Below, piece after piece: positions 26,118-35,615 of a stretch of DNA of 64,000 bases. The DNA comes from Paracoccus nototheniae. GTDB taxonomy: Bacteria > Pseudomonadota > Alphaproteobacteria > Rhodobacterales > Rhodobacteraceae. The position numbers and the translations under genes are program-made. The notes beneath the pieces were generated by a model. That model searched no databases. It was not told the DNA's origin and saw only the letters and a program-made list of their open reading frames with translations. How positions within the stretch are numbered: the stretch's first letter is position 1; the number at the start of each line of letters is the position of its first letter. The stretch is taken from the NCBI RefSeq assembly GCF_004335005.1, contig NZ_RQRT01000002.1, positions 124,001-188,000 of the forward strand, written 5' to 3'.

Positions 26118-28235
26118 ATGTCCCCCAAACGCCTTGCCTTGTCCCGTCCGATGCCCTTGGGATCGATCCTTGCCGCGCTGGCCGGCTGCGCCTCGGTTCT
26201 GGCCGTCACGGTCGGGTCGGGCCTTGCGCAGGAGCCCGCTGGCAGCGTCATCGTGCTGGATGACATTACCCTGCAGGCGACCGGCGAGGATGACGATGCG
26301 GCATCCATCGTCGCGACACGCGGCGGCATCGCGGGGCGGCTGGCCGCGCCCTTGCTGGACACGCCCGCCTCGGTCTCGGTCGTCACCGCGCGCGAGATCC
26401 AGCAGCGCCGCGCCGGAACCATCGAAGAGGTGCTGCAATACACGCCCGGCGTCGTGGCCAATTTCTATGGCAGCGACGACCGGTTCGATTACGTCACGAT
26501 CCGCGGCTTCAACGCCTATGCCTATCGCGACGGGCTCAGCCTGGGGCGGCCCTTTGGCGGCGTGCGCGAGGATGCCTTTGCCTTTGAACGGATCGAGGTG
26601 ATCCGGGGCGCCAATTCGGTGGCGGGCGGGCTGTCCGATCCGGGTGGGTCGGTGAATTACGTCACCAAGCTGCCCCGGCGCGACCGCTTTGGCCAGATCT
26701 ATGCCACCGGCGGTTCGCATAACCGCGCCGAGGTCGGTTTCGATCTGGGCGACAACCTGACCCCCGATGCGACCCTGTCCTGGCGCCTGACCGGGCGGAT
26801 CCAGGATGCCGATGCCGAATACGATTATTCCCGCAATGACGAAATGCTGCTGATGGGCGGGCTGACATGGCGCCCGTCCGATGCCACCAGCCTTAGCGTC
26901 GTGGTGGACCGGCTGGACCGCGACGGCGTGCCGGGCGGCGGCGGCCATCCGATCGGCAGCGATTTCGACCGCAGCCGGTTCTTTGGCGAGCCCGATTTCA
27001 ACTATCTGGACACCGACCGGACCAGCGTCACCGCGCTGCTGGACCATGATTTCGGCACCGGCCTGACCGCCAGCGCCCGCCTGCGCTATTCCGACACGGA
27101 CAGCGGCAACGGCTATTTCTATGTCTCTCGCCAAACGGCGCCGGGTTCGACCATCGTCGAACGCTCGATCACGACGGGTCGGTCTTCGATGAGATCTGTG
27201 ATCGGCACGGCGCAGCTGCAATATGACACCCGCTTTGGCGATATCGGCAGCCGCACCGTCGCGGGGATCGAACTCGCCGATCGCAGGAGCGACTCGGACG
27301 GTGCTTTCGTGGAATTTGCGCCCGGCATCGACTGGACCGATCCGGTTTTTATCGGCGCGCCGGGGGATCTGGCACGGACTGCCGACGACCGAAACGATCA
27401 GCGGGGCCGGGCGATCTTTGCCGAACAGGAGCTGACCTTGTCCGACCGCTGGATCGCCACGGTCGGGCTGCGGCATGACTGGCTGGACATCGACGAGACC
27501 AACAACCTGACCGGCATCCTGACGCAAGGCGAGATCAGCGAGACGACGGGCCGCGCCGCGCTGACATGGAAGGCGACCGATCAGGTCTCGGCCTATACCA
27601 GCTATGCCCAATCGGTGTCGCCCGCAGCCATCGGCGTCGAACCCGAAGAGGGCGAGCAGTTCGAGCTGGGCGTGAAATATCAGCCCGCCGGGATGAACGC
27701 TTTGTTCAGTGCCGCGATCTATGATCTGACGCGCCAGAACCTCAGCCGCACCAACCCCCAGACCCTGCTGCCCGAAACGATCGGCAAGGTTCAGGCCCGC
27801 GGTCTGGATCTGGAGGCCAAGGCCGAATTGCGGGACGGGTTCAGCCTGACCGCCGCCTATTCGCTGATCGATATCGAGATCACCCGCAACGGCACCTTGG
27901 GCAATGAGGGCAACCGACCCCAGCTGGTGCCCGAACAGACAGCCTCTGTCTGGCTGACCTATGATCCGCAGGGCTTGGCGGTGCTGGACGACATGCGTTT
28001 TTCGGTCGGTGCGCGCTATACCGGGCAGTATTACTACAGCGATGCCAACACCACGGGCACCGGCAGCACGGTGGTGATCGACGCAGGTTACGACTGGCAG
28101 ATCCGCGAGGACACATCCTTCGGGGTAAATGTCAGCAACCTGTTCGATCGCAAATATGCGGCGAATGCGGGGTTCGGGGCGACCTTCTACAATCCGGGTC
28201 GCGCGCTGTCTGCGACGCTGCGCCGGACGTGGTGA
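26118..28235 (+). CDS. TonB-dependent siderophore receptor
   Basis: The 705-residue outer-membrane protein has a signal peptide (about 1-38, ending GLAQE). A plug domain follows (VSVVTAREIQQRRAGTIEEV, YVTIRGFNAYAYRDG, IEVIRGANSVAGGLSDPGGS), then a 22-strand barrel ending in an aromatic residue (SATLRRTW). A possible TonB box, VIVLDDITLQA, is near the mature N-terminus. The layout matches ferric-siderophore receptors such as FhuE and FpvA, without the extra N-terminal signalling domain. The ATG at 26118 is preferred; an in-frame start at 26076 would only lengthen the signal. It is divergent from the importer and convergent with the AraC regulator. The siderophore is unknown. Confidence 0.93.
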   Translation: MSPKRLALSRPMPLGSILAALAGCASVLAVTVGSGLAQEPAGSVIVLDDITLQATGEDDDAASIVATRGGIAGRLAAPLLDTPASVSVVTAREIQQRRAGTIEEVLQYTPGVVANFYGSDDRFDYVTIRGFNAYAYRDGLSLGRPFGGVREDAFAFERIEVIRGANSVAGGLSDPGGSVNYVTKLPRRDRFGQIYATGGSHNRAEVGFDLGDNLTPDATLSWRLTGRIQDADAEYDYSRNDEMLLMGGLTWRPSDATSLSVVVDRLDRDGVPGGGGHPIGSDFDRSRFFGEPDFNYLDTDRTSVTALLDHDFGTGLTASARLRYSDTDSGNGYFYVSRQTAPGSTIVERSITTGRSSMRSVIGTAQLQYDTRFGDIGSRTVAGIELADRRSDSDGAFVEFAPGIDWTDPVFIGAPGDLARTADDRNDQRGRAIFAEQELTLSDRWIATVGLRHDWLDIDETNNLTGILTQGEISETTGRAALTWKATDQVSAYTSYAQSVSPAAIGVEPEEGEQFELGVKYQPAGMNALFSAAIYDLTRQNLSRTNPQTLLPETIGKVQARGLDLEAKAELRDGFSLTAAYSLIDIEITRNGTLGNEGNRPQLVPEQTASVWLTYDPQGLAVLDDMRFSVGARYTGQYYYSDANTTGTGSTVVIDAGYDWQIREDTSFGVNVSNLFDRKYAANAGFGATFYNPGRALSATLRRTW

Positions 28236-28263
28236 ACCGGGCCGGATGATATGAATGCCGCGC

Positions 28264-29178
28264 TCAGCCGAGGCGTTGGGTGCGGCGCCATGCGGCCGGG
28301 GTGGTGCCGGTGATCTGGCGAAAGCTGCGCGTCAGATGCGACTGATCGGCAAAGCCCGCCCGGGCCGCGATGTCCGACAGGGGCAGGTCGCTGTCGGTCA
28401 GCAGATCGCGCACGGTCGCGATGCGCTGGTTCAGCTGCCACAGCCGGGGCGTGGTGCCGGTCGTGGCCTTGAAGGCACTGGCAAACCAGCTGTCCGACAG
28501 GCCCACCGCCGCCGCCATCTGCGCCACGCTCAGCCGCCCGTCGCGGCTTTGCCCCACGCATTGGCGCAACCGGCGCATCTGCGCAGGCGTCAGCCCGCCC
28601 GAGGCACGCGGCGGGACCGGGCCCGCATCGGTCTGGGACAGATCCAGCATGCCCGTGGCAATCGCGCCCACGAGGCTTTCGGCAAAGGCACGGTGGCGGG
28701 CGGGTCGTGCGATCTCATCGGCCAGCAGCCCGGCCAGCACGCCGATGGTTCCTGCATCCTGCATCTCGACCGGGCGCCGGATCGCGGCCTGTGCGGCCGG
28801 GGCGCCGACCCCCGGGGTCAGAAACCCCAGCAGCCGGTCGGCGGGCAGATGCAGATCCAGATGCGCAAAGCCATGCGGTCGGGAAAACCGCGTCCACAGG
28901 GGCATCCCCGCCGGAACATAGACCGCCCGCGTCATCGGGCGGGCGTGGCCATCGGGCCCTTCGGGCAGTCGGCGGGCGTTCGACATTGCGATATGATCCG
29001 ACACGTCCCCCATGAACAAAACGAAGCGCGGATCGGGCGACAGGTAATAGCCGCTGGCCCCGGCCTGCCCCTCGGCCTGCCAGAAGACGCCCATGACCCC
29101 GTCCAGACTGCGCCAGCGCACAGGTTGCGTGACGCGGATGCCTGCCGTGTGGCAGGCCATCGAATGGCTATAGCTCAT
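28264..29178 (-). CDS. AraC-family regulator
   Basis: The 304-residue protein has a variable N-terminal sensing domain and a C-terminal double helix-turn-helix (about 205-300) with MAAAVGLSDSWFASAFKATT and IAARAGFADQSHLTRSFRQI, the hallmark of AraC proteins. It lies 28 bases beyond the end of the siderophore receptor gene, on the other strand. By position it could be a PchR-like activator responding to the siderophore, but the N-terminal domain does not prove this; carbohydrate or amino acid sensing is also possible. Confidence 0.9.
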   Translation of the reverse strand: MSYSHSMACHTAGIRVTQPVRWRSLDGVMGVFWQAEGQAGASGYYLSPDPRFVLFMGDVSDHIAMSNARRLPEGPDGHARPMTRAVYVPAGMPLWTRFSRPHGFAHLDLHLPADRLLGFLTPGVGAPAAQAAIRRPVEMQDAGTIGVLAGLLADEIARPARHRAFAESLVGAIATGMLDLSQTDAGPVPPRASGGLTPAQMRRLRQCVGQSRDGRLSVAQMAAAVGLSDSWFASAFKATTGTTPRLWQLNQRIATVRDLLTDSDLPLSDIAARAGFADQSHLTRSFRQITGTTPAAWRRTQRLG

Positions 29179-29333
29179 GGCCCTGTCCCTGATGGTCGAT
29201 CCTGCGGGTGATCTGCCGGCCTGGCGGGCGGCCCATCAGGTGGGACCGTCATGGGCTTGGGGGCGTCATGGACGCACAGATAACGCCGCGGGGGCCGCAA
29301 CGGCAACCCGGTCTTTGGGACAGGAGGGTGCGA

Positions 29334-30029
29334 TCAGCCGATGACGTCGGGCAGGTCGATGCGCAGCCGGGCCAGGATCTGTTCGATCTTGCTCAGATGA
29401 TGGCGGATCGCGGCGGCGGCGGCCTCGGGGTCGCGGGCGCGCAGGGCGGCCAGGATCTGACCATGTTCGACATTGGCGGTCGAGCTGCCATAGGACAGCG
29501 ACAGAAACCGCACCCTGTCCATATGGCCCTTGTTGTCGCGCACCAGGTTCCAGACGAATTCCTTGCCCGCCGCGGCGCAGATGTCGTGGTGGAACTGATC
29601 GTCCAGTGCGTGGAATTCGGCGCGGCGGTCGGCGTCGCTGGCGATCTGCTGCAGATCGACCAGCTGCTGCAGCCCGTCCCAATCTGCCGGGCCAAGGCGC
29701 AGGGCCGCGACCCGCATCGTCGCCTCTTCCAGTGCGCTGCGCACGAAATAGGCCTGCATCACCGCCTCGGTCGAGATCTGGGTGACGGTCGTCGCGCGCT
29801 GCGGGCGGATCTGGATGAAGCCCAGCTGCGACAGCCGGTAGAACGCATCGCGGACCGGCTGACGCGACACGCCCATCTGGGCCGCGACCTCGGCCTCGGA
29901 CAGTTTCGCGCCGGGCGGCAGGGTCAGGTTCACGACACGGGCATAAAGCGCCTCGAAGATCTGGTCCGTCACGCTGCGCGGACGCAGCTCTTCCAGCGCC
30001 GGCAGGGTCGCAAGATCGGGCTGGGACAT
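29334..30029 (-). CDS. GntR-family (FadR-type) regulator of uronate genes
   Basis: This 231-residue repressor has an N-terminal winged helix (LSEAEVAAQMGVSRQPVRDA) and an all-helical FadR-type ligand domain (about 95-225) with metal-site His residues (FHHDICAAAG, AIRHHLSKIE). It is divergent from uxaC with 81 bases between the starts. The likely role is repression of the uronate operon, relieved by a uronate or pathway intermediate, as for UxuR and ExuR relatives. It is one of two GntR genes that bracket the locus. Confidence 0.88.
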   Translation of the reverse strand: MSQPDLATLPALEELRPRSVTDQIFEALYARVVNLTLPPGAKLSEAEVAAQMGVSRQPVRDAFYRLSQLGFIQIRPQRATTVTQISTEAVMQAYFVRSALEEATMRVAALRLGPADWDGLQQLVDLQQIASDADRRAEFHALDDQFHHDICAAAGKEFVWNLVRDNKGHMDRVRFLSLSYGSSTANVEHGQILAALRARDPEAAAAAIRHHLSKIEQILARLRIDLPDVIG

Positions 30030-30042
30030 GGATCGGCTCCGG

Positions 30043-30071
30043 TTGACGCGTCTCGTAAACTAGCATATTAG
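30043..30071 (+). promoter_or_regulatory. Probable sigma-70 promoter of the uronate operon
   Basis: TTGACG (30043-30048) and TATTAG (30066-30071) are separated by exactly 17 bases, about 40 bases before the uxaC start at 30111. The match is good for this GC-rich genome. Short imperfect inverted sequences around the -10 (CATATTAG, AGCTATATG) might be part of an operator. Confidence 0.5.
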
Positions 30072-30110
30072 ACGATCAGCTATATGGCAAGCGAGTCGGA
30101 GGAGCGTCGC

Positions 30111-31517
30111 GTGGCACTGGTGGCAGAAGATCGTCTTTTTCCCGTCGAGGGGCGCAGCCGCGATCTGGCGCGCGCGCTTTATGATGAGGTCCGCGATCTG
30201 CCGATCCTCAGCCCGCATGGTCATACCGACCCGCGCTGGTTTGCCGAGGATCAGGCCTTTCCCGATCCGGCCCAGCTGATCGTGACCCCCGACCATTACG
30301 TCTTCCGCATGCTGTGTTCGCAAGGCGTGCCCTTGGCCGATCTGGGCGTGCCCCGCGTCGATGGCGGCCCCACGGAAACCGACGGGCGCAAGATCTGGCG
30401 GCTGTTCGCACAGAACTATCACCTGCTGCGCGGCACGCCGTCTCGGTTGTGGCTGGATCATTCCTTCCAGCATCTGTTCGGTGTCGACCGGCGGCTGTCG
30501 GCCGAGACCTCCGACTGGTATTACGACCATATCGCCGATTGTCTGGCCCAGCCTGCCTTCCGCCCCCGCGCCCTGTTCGAACGCTTCAACATCGAGGCGA
30601 TCGCCACGACCGAGGCTGCCACCGACGATCTGCGCTGGCACAGGATGATCAGGGATAGCGGCTGGCAGGGTAGGGTGCTGACCGCCTATCGCCCTGATGG
30701 GGTGATCGACCCGGAAATGGCGGGTTTTGCAGATAACGTCGCGCTGATGGGTCAGCAGACCGGCTTCGACACGATGACATGGGCGGGCTATCTGGATGCG
30801 CATCGGGCGCGGCGGGCGTTCTTCATCGAACACGGCGCCACCTCCAGCGATCACGGCCACCCGAATGCCCGGACCGAGGATCTGCCGCAGGCCGAGGCGG
30901 CGGCGCTGTTTGCCAAGGCCCTGCGTGGCGATTGCACGGCGGACGAGGCCGACGCCTTTCGCGGACAGATGCTGACCGAGATGGCGCGGATGAGCCTGGA
31001 TGACGGGCTGGTCCTGCAGATCCACCCCGGATCGCGGCGCAACCATTCCGATCAGGTGATGGGCATGTTCGGGCGCGACAAGGGTTTCGACATTCCCGGC
31101 CGCACCGATTACGTGACCGCCCTGCGCCCGCTGCTGAATGCGGTCGGCATGCGGCCCGATCTGACGGTCGTTCTGTTCACCCTGGACGAGACGTCCTATG
31201 CGCGCGAACTGGCCCCGCTGGCGGGCGTCTGGCCCTGCCTGCGCCTTGGCCCGGCATGGTGGTTTCACGACAGCGCCGAAGGCATGCGCCGGTTCCGCGA
31301 GATGACCACGGAAACGGCGGGATTTTACAATACCGTGGGGTTCAATGATGACACCCGCGCGTTCTGCTCGATCCCCGCGCGCCATGATGTCGCCCGTCGG
31401 GTCGATTGCAGCTATCTGGCCACGCTGGTCGCCACGGGTCGCCTTGCGGAAGACGAGGCACCCGAGGTGGCGCGCGATCTGGCCTATGGGCTGGCCAAGC
31501 GGGCCTACAAACTCTGA
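30111..31517 (+). CDS. uxaC: Glucuronate isomerase
   Basis: The 468-residue protein is UxaC, which interconverts D-glucuronate and D-fructuronate (or galacturonate and tagaturonate) in the cytoplasm. It has the N-terminal metal motif [11 protein letters not shown] and family stretches such as [10 protein letters not shown] and [16 protein letters not shown] 30111 is chosen because GGAGGAG (30098-30104) sits 6 bases before it; an ATG at 30084 in frame has no such site. The length matches the family (about 470). It starts the plus-strand uronate operon, divergent from a GntR regulator. Confidence 0.95.
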   Translation: MALVAEDRLFPVEGRSRDLARALYDEVRDLPILSPHGHTDPRWFAEDQAFPDPAQLIVTPDHYVFRMLCSQGVPLADLGVPRVDGGPTETDGRKIWRLFAQNYHLLRGTPSRLWLDHSFQHLFGVDRRLSAETSDWYYDHIADCLAQPAFRPRALFERFNIEAIATTEAATDDLRWHRMIRDSGWQGRVLTAYRPDGVIDPEMAGFADNVALMGQQTGFDTMTWAGYLDAHRARRAFFIEHGATSSDHGHPNARTEDLPQAEAAALFAKALRGDCTADEADAFRGQMLTEMARMSLDDGLVLQIHPGSRRNHSDQVMGMFGRDKGFDIPGRTDYVTALRPLLNAVGMRPDLTVVLFTLDETSYARELAPLAGVWPCLRLGPAWWFHDSAEGMRRFREMTTETAGFYNTVGFNDDTRAFCSIPARHDVARRVDCSYLATLVATGRLAEDEAPEVARDLAYGLAKRAYKL

Positions 31518-31540
31518 ACGTTCATATCTGGGAGGATAAG

Positions 31541-32512
31541 ATGAAATTTCTCATGACAACCGTGGCGGGCCTGCTGGCATCCGTCAGCTTTGCCACTGCG
31601 TGCGAGATCACGCTGCGGTCCTCGGACACCCATCCCGACGGCTATCCGACCGTCGAGGGCGTCAAGGCCATGGCCGCCGAGATTCTGGAAACCTCTGGGG
31701 GTCGGATCTGCATCGAGGTGTTCCCGGCATCCCAGTTGGGCGAGGAAAAGGACACGATCGAACAGACCCAGTTCGGCGTGATCGATCTGGTCCGCGCCAG
31801 CTTCGGCACGTTCAACGACATCGTGCCGGTGACGCAGACCTTCTCGCTGCCCTATCTGTTCCGCAATGTGGATCACATGCATGCGGTCATGGACGGTCCC
31901 ATCGGCGAGGAGATCGGCGCGCAGTTCGAGGAACGCGATCTGGTCGTTCTGGCCTATTACGATGGCGGCGCGCGCAGCTTTTACAACTCTCAGCGCCCGA
32001 TCAACACGATCGAGGATCTGGCGGGCCTTAAGTTCCGGGTCATCCAGAACGACGTGTTCGTGGACATGATGGACGCGCTTGGCGCGGTTGCGACCCCCAT
32101 GCCCTATGGCGAGGTCTATTCGGCCATCCAGACCGGCGTGATCGACGGGGCGGAAAACAACTATCCCAGCTATGACAGTTCGGGCCATGCCGAAGTCGCC
32201 AAGTATTTCACGCTGGATGAACATCTGATGGTGCCCGAACTGGTCGCCATGTCCAAGACCAGCTGGGATGCGCTGACCCCCGAGGATCAGACCCTGCTGC
32301 GCGACGCCGCGCGCAATTCGTCCACGACGCAGCGCCAGCTGTGGGCCGAGGCCGAGGCCGCGTCCGAAGAGGCCGTGATCGAGGCGGGCGCCGAGATCGT
32401 GCGCGACATCGACAAGCAGCCCTTCATCGATGCGATGGCGCCGGTCTATGAAAAATACGCCACCTCGCCCGAGGCGCAGGATCTGGTCGAGCGGATCCGC
32501 GCGACCGAATAA
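31541..32512 (+). CDS. TRAP transporter solute-binding protein, DctP type
   Basis: This 323-residue periplasmic protein has a signal peptide (about 1-20, ending FATAC; the Cys could even be lipidated, but no clear lipobox is present). It carries the DctP fold: [20 protein letters not shown] and the substrate-anchoring Arg region LKFRVIQND. The ATG follows GGAGG by 5 bases. It lies between uxaC and the TRAP membrane genes, so it probably binds a hexuronate or an unsaturated oligogalacturonide product. A strong hairpin terminator follows it inside the operon. Confidence 0.94.
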   Translation: MKFLMTTVAGLLASVSFATACEITLRSSDTHPDGYPTVEGVKAMAAEILETSGGRICIEVFPASQLGEEKDTIEQTQFGVIDLVRASFGTFNDIVPVTQTFSLPYLFRNVDHMHAVMDGPIGEEIGAQFEERDLVVLAYYDGGARSFYNSQRPINTIEDLAGLKFRVIQNDVFVDMMDALGAVATPMPYGEVYSAIQTGVIDGAENNYPSYDSSGHAEVAKYFTLDEHLMVPELVAMSKTSWDALTPEDQTLLRDAARNSSTTQRQLWAEAEAASEEAVIEAGAEIVRDIDKQPFIDAMAPVYEKYATSPEAQDLVERIRATE

Positions 32513-32520
32513 GGCCTTCC

Positions 32521-32550
32521 GCCGCCCGCAATCCTTGCGGGCGGCTTTTT
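32521..32550 (+). terminator. Intra-operon terminator after the TRAP binding-protein gene
   Basis: A perfect 10-bp stem (32521-32530 with 32536-32545, GCCGCCCGCA/TGCGGGCGGC), a 5-base loop and five T residues lie 9 bases after the binding-protein stop and just before the TRAP membrane genes. It should end most transcripts here, giving excess binding protein. Confidence 0.85.
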
Positions 32551-32568
32551 CTTATGGAGGGACGCGCA

Positions 32569-33177
32569 ATGCGCGAGGGTCTTGTTAAGTTTGCCGCCGT
32601 GACCGGCGCCATCGCGCAGGCCGCATTGTGGCTGGCGGGGATCGGGCTGGTCCTGATGACCGTCTTTGTCTTTGCGCAGGTCTTCTCCCGCTATGTCATG
32701 GGCTCCAGCTTGTTCTGGGCGGAACCCGCGGCGGTGATGCTGATGGGCTGGTTCATCTTTCTGGGTGCCGCCGTGGGCGTCAAGGAGGGCTATCATCTGT
32801 CCTTCGATGTCGGCCTGATGATCGTGCCGGAAAGCTGGCGCCCGTGGTTTCATGCCCTGTCCGATGTGGTCGTGACGGGCTTCGGCATCGGCATGGCATG
32901 GTTCGGCTGGCAGCTGGCGGCCCGCGCCTCGACCGGGGTCGTGCCGGGGCTGGGCATTTCCCGGTTGTGGGATTTCATGCCGCTGATCGGGGGTGGCGTC
33001 CTTCTGGTCCTGTTTTCGGTCGAACGCATCGCCCGCCGCGCGGCGGGTCTGAAGACGCTGCGCTTTGGCGACAATGACGATGCCGCCGATGGCGAGGTCG
33101 ACGGGTTGGCCACGGCCGTCCCGGCCGAGGCCATCATTTTGCAGGGCGAGGCGCCGCGCGCCCGCAACAAGGACTGA
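32569..33177 (+). CDS. TRAP transporter small permease, DctQ type
   Basis: The 202-residue protein has four membrane helices typical of DctQ (helix 1 about 18-38, VFVFAQVFSRYVMGSSLFW, FIFLGAAVGVKEGYHLSFD). Its C-terminal 45 residues are acidic and Ala-rich and extend past the usual end. ATG 32569 is chosen because GGAGGG lies 7 bases before it; the ATG at 32554 overlaps that site. With DctM and the binding protein it forms a sodium- or proton-driven importer. Confidence 0.9.
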   Translation: MREGLVKFAAVTGAIAQAALWLAGIGLVLMTVFVFAQVFSRYVMGSSLFWAEPAAVMLMGWFIFLGAAVGVKEGYHLSFDVGLMIVPESWRPWFHALSDVVVTGFGIGMAWFGWQLAARASTGVVPGLGISRLWDFMPLIGGGVLLVLFSVERIARRAAGLKTLRFGDNDDAADGEVDGLATAVPAEAIILQGEAPRARNKD

Positions 33178-33181
33178 CGTC

Positions 33182-34462
33182 ATGGAATTGTGGATCCTGT
33201 TTGGCAGCTTTGTCGCGCTGCTGCTGATCGGCACGCCGGTCGCCTTCTGTCTGGGCGTCGCCAGCTTTCTGACCGTTCTGTACATGGGCCTGCCGCCTGT
33301 CGTGGTGTTCCAGCGCCTGAACAGCGGCATCTCGGTCTTTGCGCTGATGGCCATTCCGTTCTTCATCTTCGCGGGCGACCTGATGGTGCGCGGCGACATC
33401 GCGCGGCGGCTGGTCGCGCTGGCGGGCGCCATGGTCGGCCATATCCGCGGCGGTCTGGGGCAGGTCAACATCATGGCCAGCCTGATGTTCGGCGGCGTGT
33501 CGGGCTCGGCTGCCGCCGATGCCAGCGCGGTCGGCGGTCTGATGGTGCCGCAGATGAAGGCGCGCGGCTATGACGTGGATTACGCCGTCAACATCACCGT
33601 CGTCAGTTCCATCATCGCGCTGATGGTGCCGCCCAGCCACAATATGATCATCTATTCCATCGCGGCCGGGGGCCGCCTGTCGATCGCCGATCTGTTCACC
33701 GCAGGCATCATTCCCGGCCTGCTGCTGGCCTTCCTGCTGATGGTCGCGGCCTGGTGGGTGGCCCGCAAGAAGGGATACCCGACCGAGCCTTTTCCCGGCC
33801 TGCGGATGATGGGCACGCTGCTGGTGGCCGCCCTGCCGGGGCTGATCCTGATCGCGATCATTTTCGGCGGCGTCCGCTCGGGCCTGTTCACGGCGTCGGA
33901 ATCGTCGAATGTGGCGGTGGTCTATGCGCTGCTGGTCACGACGCTGGTCTATCGCAGCCTGCCCTGGTCGGAATTCGTCGAGGCGACCAAGGGTGCGGTG
34001 CGCACCACCGCGATGGTGCTGCTGGTGATCGGCTGCGCGGCCTGTTTCGGCTGGCTGCTGGCCTATCTGCGCGTGCCCACGCAACTGGTCGAGATCCTGC
34101 AGAACGTCTCCAGCAACCCCATCGTGATCCTGCTGCTGATGAACATCATCTTGCTGATCCTGGGCACGTTCATGGACATGTCGCCGCTGATCGTCATCAC
34201 CACGCCGATCTTTCTGCCCGTGGCCACCGCCTTTGGCGTCGATCCGGTGCATTTCGGGGTCATCCTGATCCTGAACCTTGGCATCGGCCTGTGCACGCCG
34301 CCCGTCGGCGCGGTGCTGTTCGTGGGCTGCGCGGTGGGGCGCATCAGCATCTGGCAGGCGATGCGCACGATCTGGCCCTTCTATGGTGCCGCCTTCGCGA
34401 CGCTGATGCTGGTCACCTATGTGCCCGCGCTGTCGCTGTGGCTGCCCTCGCTGTTCCGCTGA
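33182..34462 (+). CDS. TRAP transporter large permease, DctM type
   Basis: The 426-residue protein is the DctM transport subunit with about twelve helices. Conserved stretches include GTPVAFCLGVASFLTVLYMG, ALMAIPFFIFAGDLM, LMFGGVSGSAAADASAVG and the second-half ITTPIFLPVATAFGVDP and GLCTPPVGAVLFVGCAVG. It begins 4 bases after the small permease. In this locus it most likely imports uronates or pectin fragments; that is inferred from the neighbours. Confidence 0.95.
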   Translation: MELWILFGSFVALLLIGTPVAFCLGVASFLTVLYMGLPPVVVFQRLNSGISVFALMAIPFFIFAGDLMVRGDIARRLVALAGAMVGHIRGGLGQVNIMASLMFGGVSGSAAADASAVGGLMVPQMKARGYDVDYAVNITVVSSIIALMVPPSHNMIIYSIAAGGRLSIADLFTAGIIPGLLLAFLLMVAAWWVARKKGYPTEPFPGLRMMGTLLVAALPGLILIAIIFGGVRSGLFTASESSNVAVVYALLVTTLVYRSLPWSEFVEATKGAVRTTAMVLLVIGCAACFGWLLAYLRVPTQLVEILQNVSSNPIVILLLMNIILLILGTFMDMSPLIVITTPIFLPVATAFGVDPVHFGVILILNLGIGLCTPPVGAVLFVGCAVGRISIWQAMRTIWPFYGAAFATLMLVTYVPALSLWLPSLFR

Positions 34463-34495
34463 TCCACCCTTGCCTTGCCGAAAAGGACCGAACCC

Positions 34496-34777
34496 ATGCC
34501 CGATCCCGTCCGCAGCGTTCTGGCGCATGCCCCTGACCTGATGGTCGTCCGCTTTGCCTTTGCGACCGGTGACAGCGGCGCCTTGCACAGCCATCCGCAT
34601 GTCCAATCGACCTATGTCCAGTCGGGCCGCTACCGCTTTACCATCGATGAACGCGCCTTCGAGGTCGGCCCCGGCGACGCGTTCATCATTCCCTCGGGCG
34701 CCACCCATGGCTGCCTGTGTCTTGAGGGGGGCGATCTGATCGATACCTTCACCCCCCGCCGCGACGATTTTCTCTGA
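34496..34777 (+). CDS. kdgF: KdgF-like cupin
   Basis: The 93-residue protein is a single cupin barrel. Metal ligands are visible in HSHPHVQSTYV and in the second motif PGDAFIIPSGATHGCLCLEG. KdgF converts 4,5-unsaturated galacturonate to the open-chain keto form (DKI) in pectin and alginate breakdown. The assignment rests on the cupin motifs and on kduI and kduD directly downstream. An AAGGA site precedes the ATG. A generic cupin is the alternative. Confidence 0.82.
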   Translation: MPDPVRSVLAHAPDLMVVRFAFATGDSGALHSHPHVQSTYVQSGRYRFTIDERAFEVGPGDAFIIPSGATHGCLCLEGGDLIDTFTPRRDDFL

Positions 34778-34790
34778 AAAGGACCACCCC

Positions 34791-35615
34791 ATGACCCATG
34801 TCGACACCCGCCACGCGATCCATCCCGACCACGCCAAGGGCATGGACACCGCCATCCTGCGCCAGCATTTTCTGGCCGAGGGGCTGTTTGCCGAAGGGGC
34901 CGTCCGGCTGGTCTATACCCATTACGACCGCTTTGTCGTCGGCGGCGCCGTGCCTGCCGGGGCCAGCCTGGTGCTGGACAAGATCGAGGAAACCAAGACC
35001 CCCAGCTTTCTGGACCGCCGCGAGATGGGCATCGTGAACATCGGCGAGGCCGGCCGGGTCGAGGCTGCGGGGCAGAGCTGGGACATGGCGACCGGCGACG
35101 TGCTGTATCTGGGCATGGGCGCGGGGGCGGTGACGTTTTCGGGGCAAGGGCGGTTCTATATCACCTCGGCGCCTGCGCATCGCGCGCTGCCGCATCGTCT
35201 GGTGACGGTGGACGAGGCCAAGAAGGTCGAGATGGGCGCGGTCGAGACCTCGAACAAGCGGGTCATCAAGCAGTTCATCCATCCGCTGGTCATGGAAAGC
35301 TGCCAGCTGGTGCTGGGTTATACTTCGTTGCAGGAAGGCTCGGTCTGGAACACCATCCCCAGCCATGTCCATGATCGCCGGATGGAGGCGTACCTCTATC
35401 ACGGCATGGCCCCGGAATCGCGGGTGCTGCACCTGATGGGCGAGCCGACCGAGACGCGCCACCTGTTCGTCGCCAATGAACAGGCCGTCCTGTCGCCGCC
35501 CTGGTCGATCCATTCGGGTGCGGGTATCGGCGAATACACATTCATCTGGGCGATGGCCGGGGACAATGTCGATTACACCGACATGGACTTTATCCAGCCG
35601 AAAGACATGCTGTGA
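34791..35615 (+). CDS. kduI: 5-keto-4-deoxyuronate isomerase
   Basis: The 274-residue protein matches KduI, which isomerises 5-keto-4-deoxyuronate to 2,5-diketo-3-deoxygluconate. The double-cupin zinc site is visible as NTIPSHVHDRRMEAYLY (His, His, Glu), and the C-terminal SPPWSIHSGAGIGEYTFIW supplies the last His. The length is usual. It follows the KdgF-like gene by 13 bases and overlaps kduD by 4 bases (GTGA), so the three act in one pathway from unsaturated uronates. Confidence 0.96.
   Translation: MTHVDTRHAIHPDHAKGMDTAILRQHFLAEGLFAEGAVRLVYTHYDRFVVGGAVPAGASLVLDKIEETKTPSFLDRREMGIVNIGEAGRVEAAGQSWDMATGDVLYLGMGAGAVTFSGQGRFYITSAPAHRALPHRLVTVDEAKKVEMGAVETSNKRVIKQFIHPLVMESCQLVLGYTSLQEGSVWNTIPSHVHDRRMEAYLYHGMAPESRVLHLMGEPTETRHLFVANEQAVLSPPWSIHSGAGIGEYTFIWAMAGDNVDYTDMDFIQPKDML

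Noticed and set aside
30060..30090. GntR operator dyad around the uxaC -10
   Set aside because: Only the outer bases are symmetrical; the match is too imperfect to call an operator.
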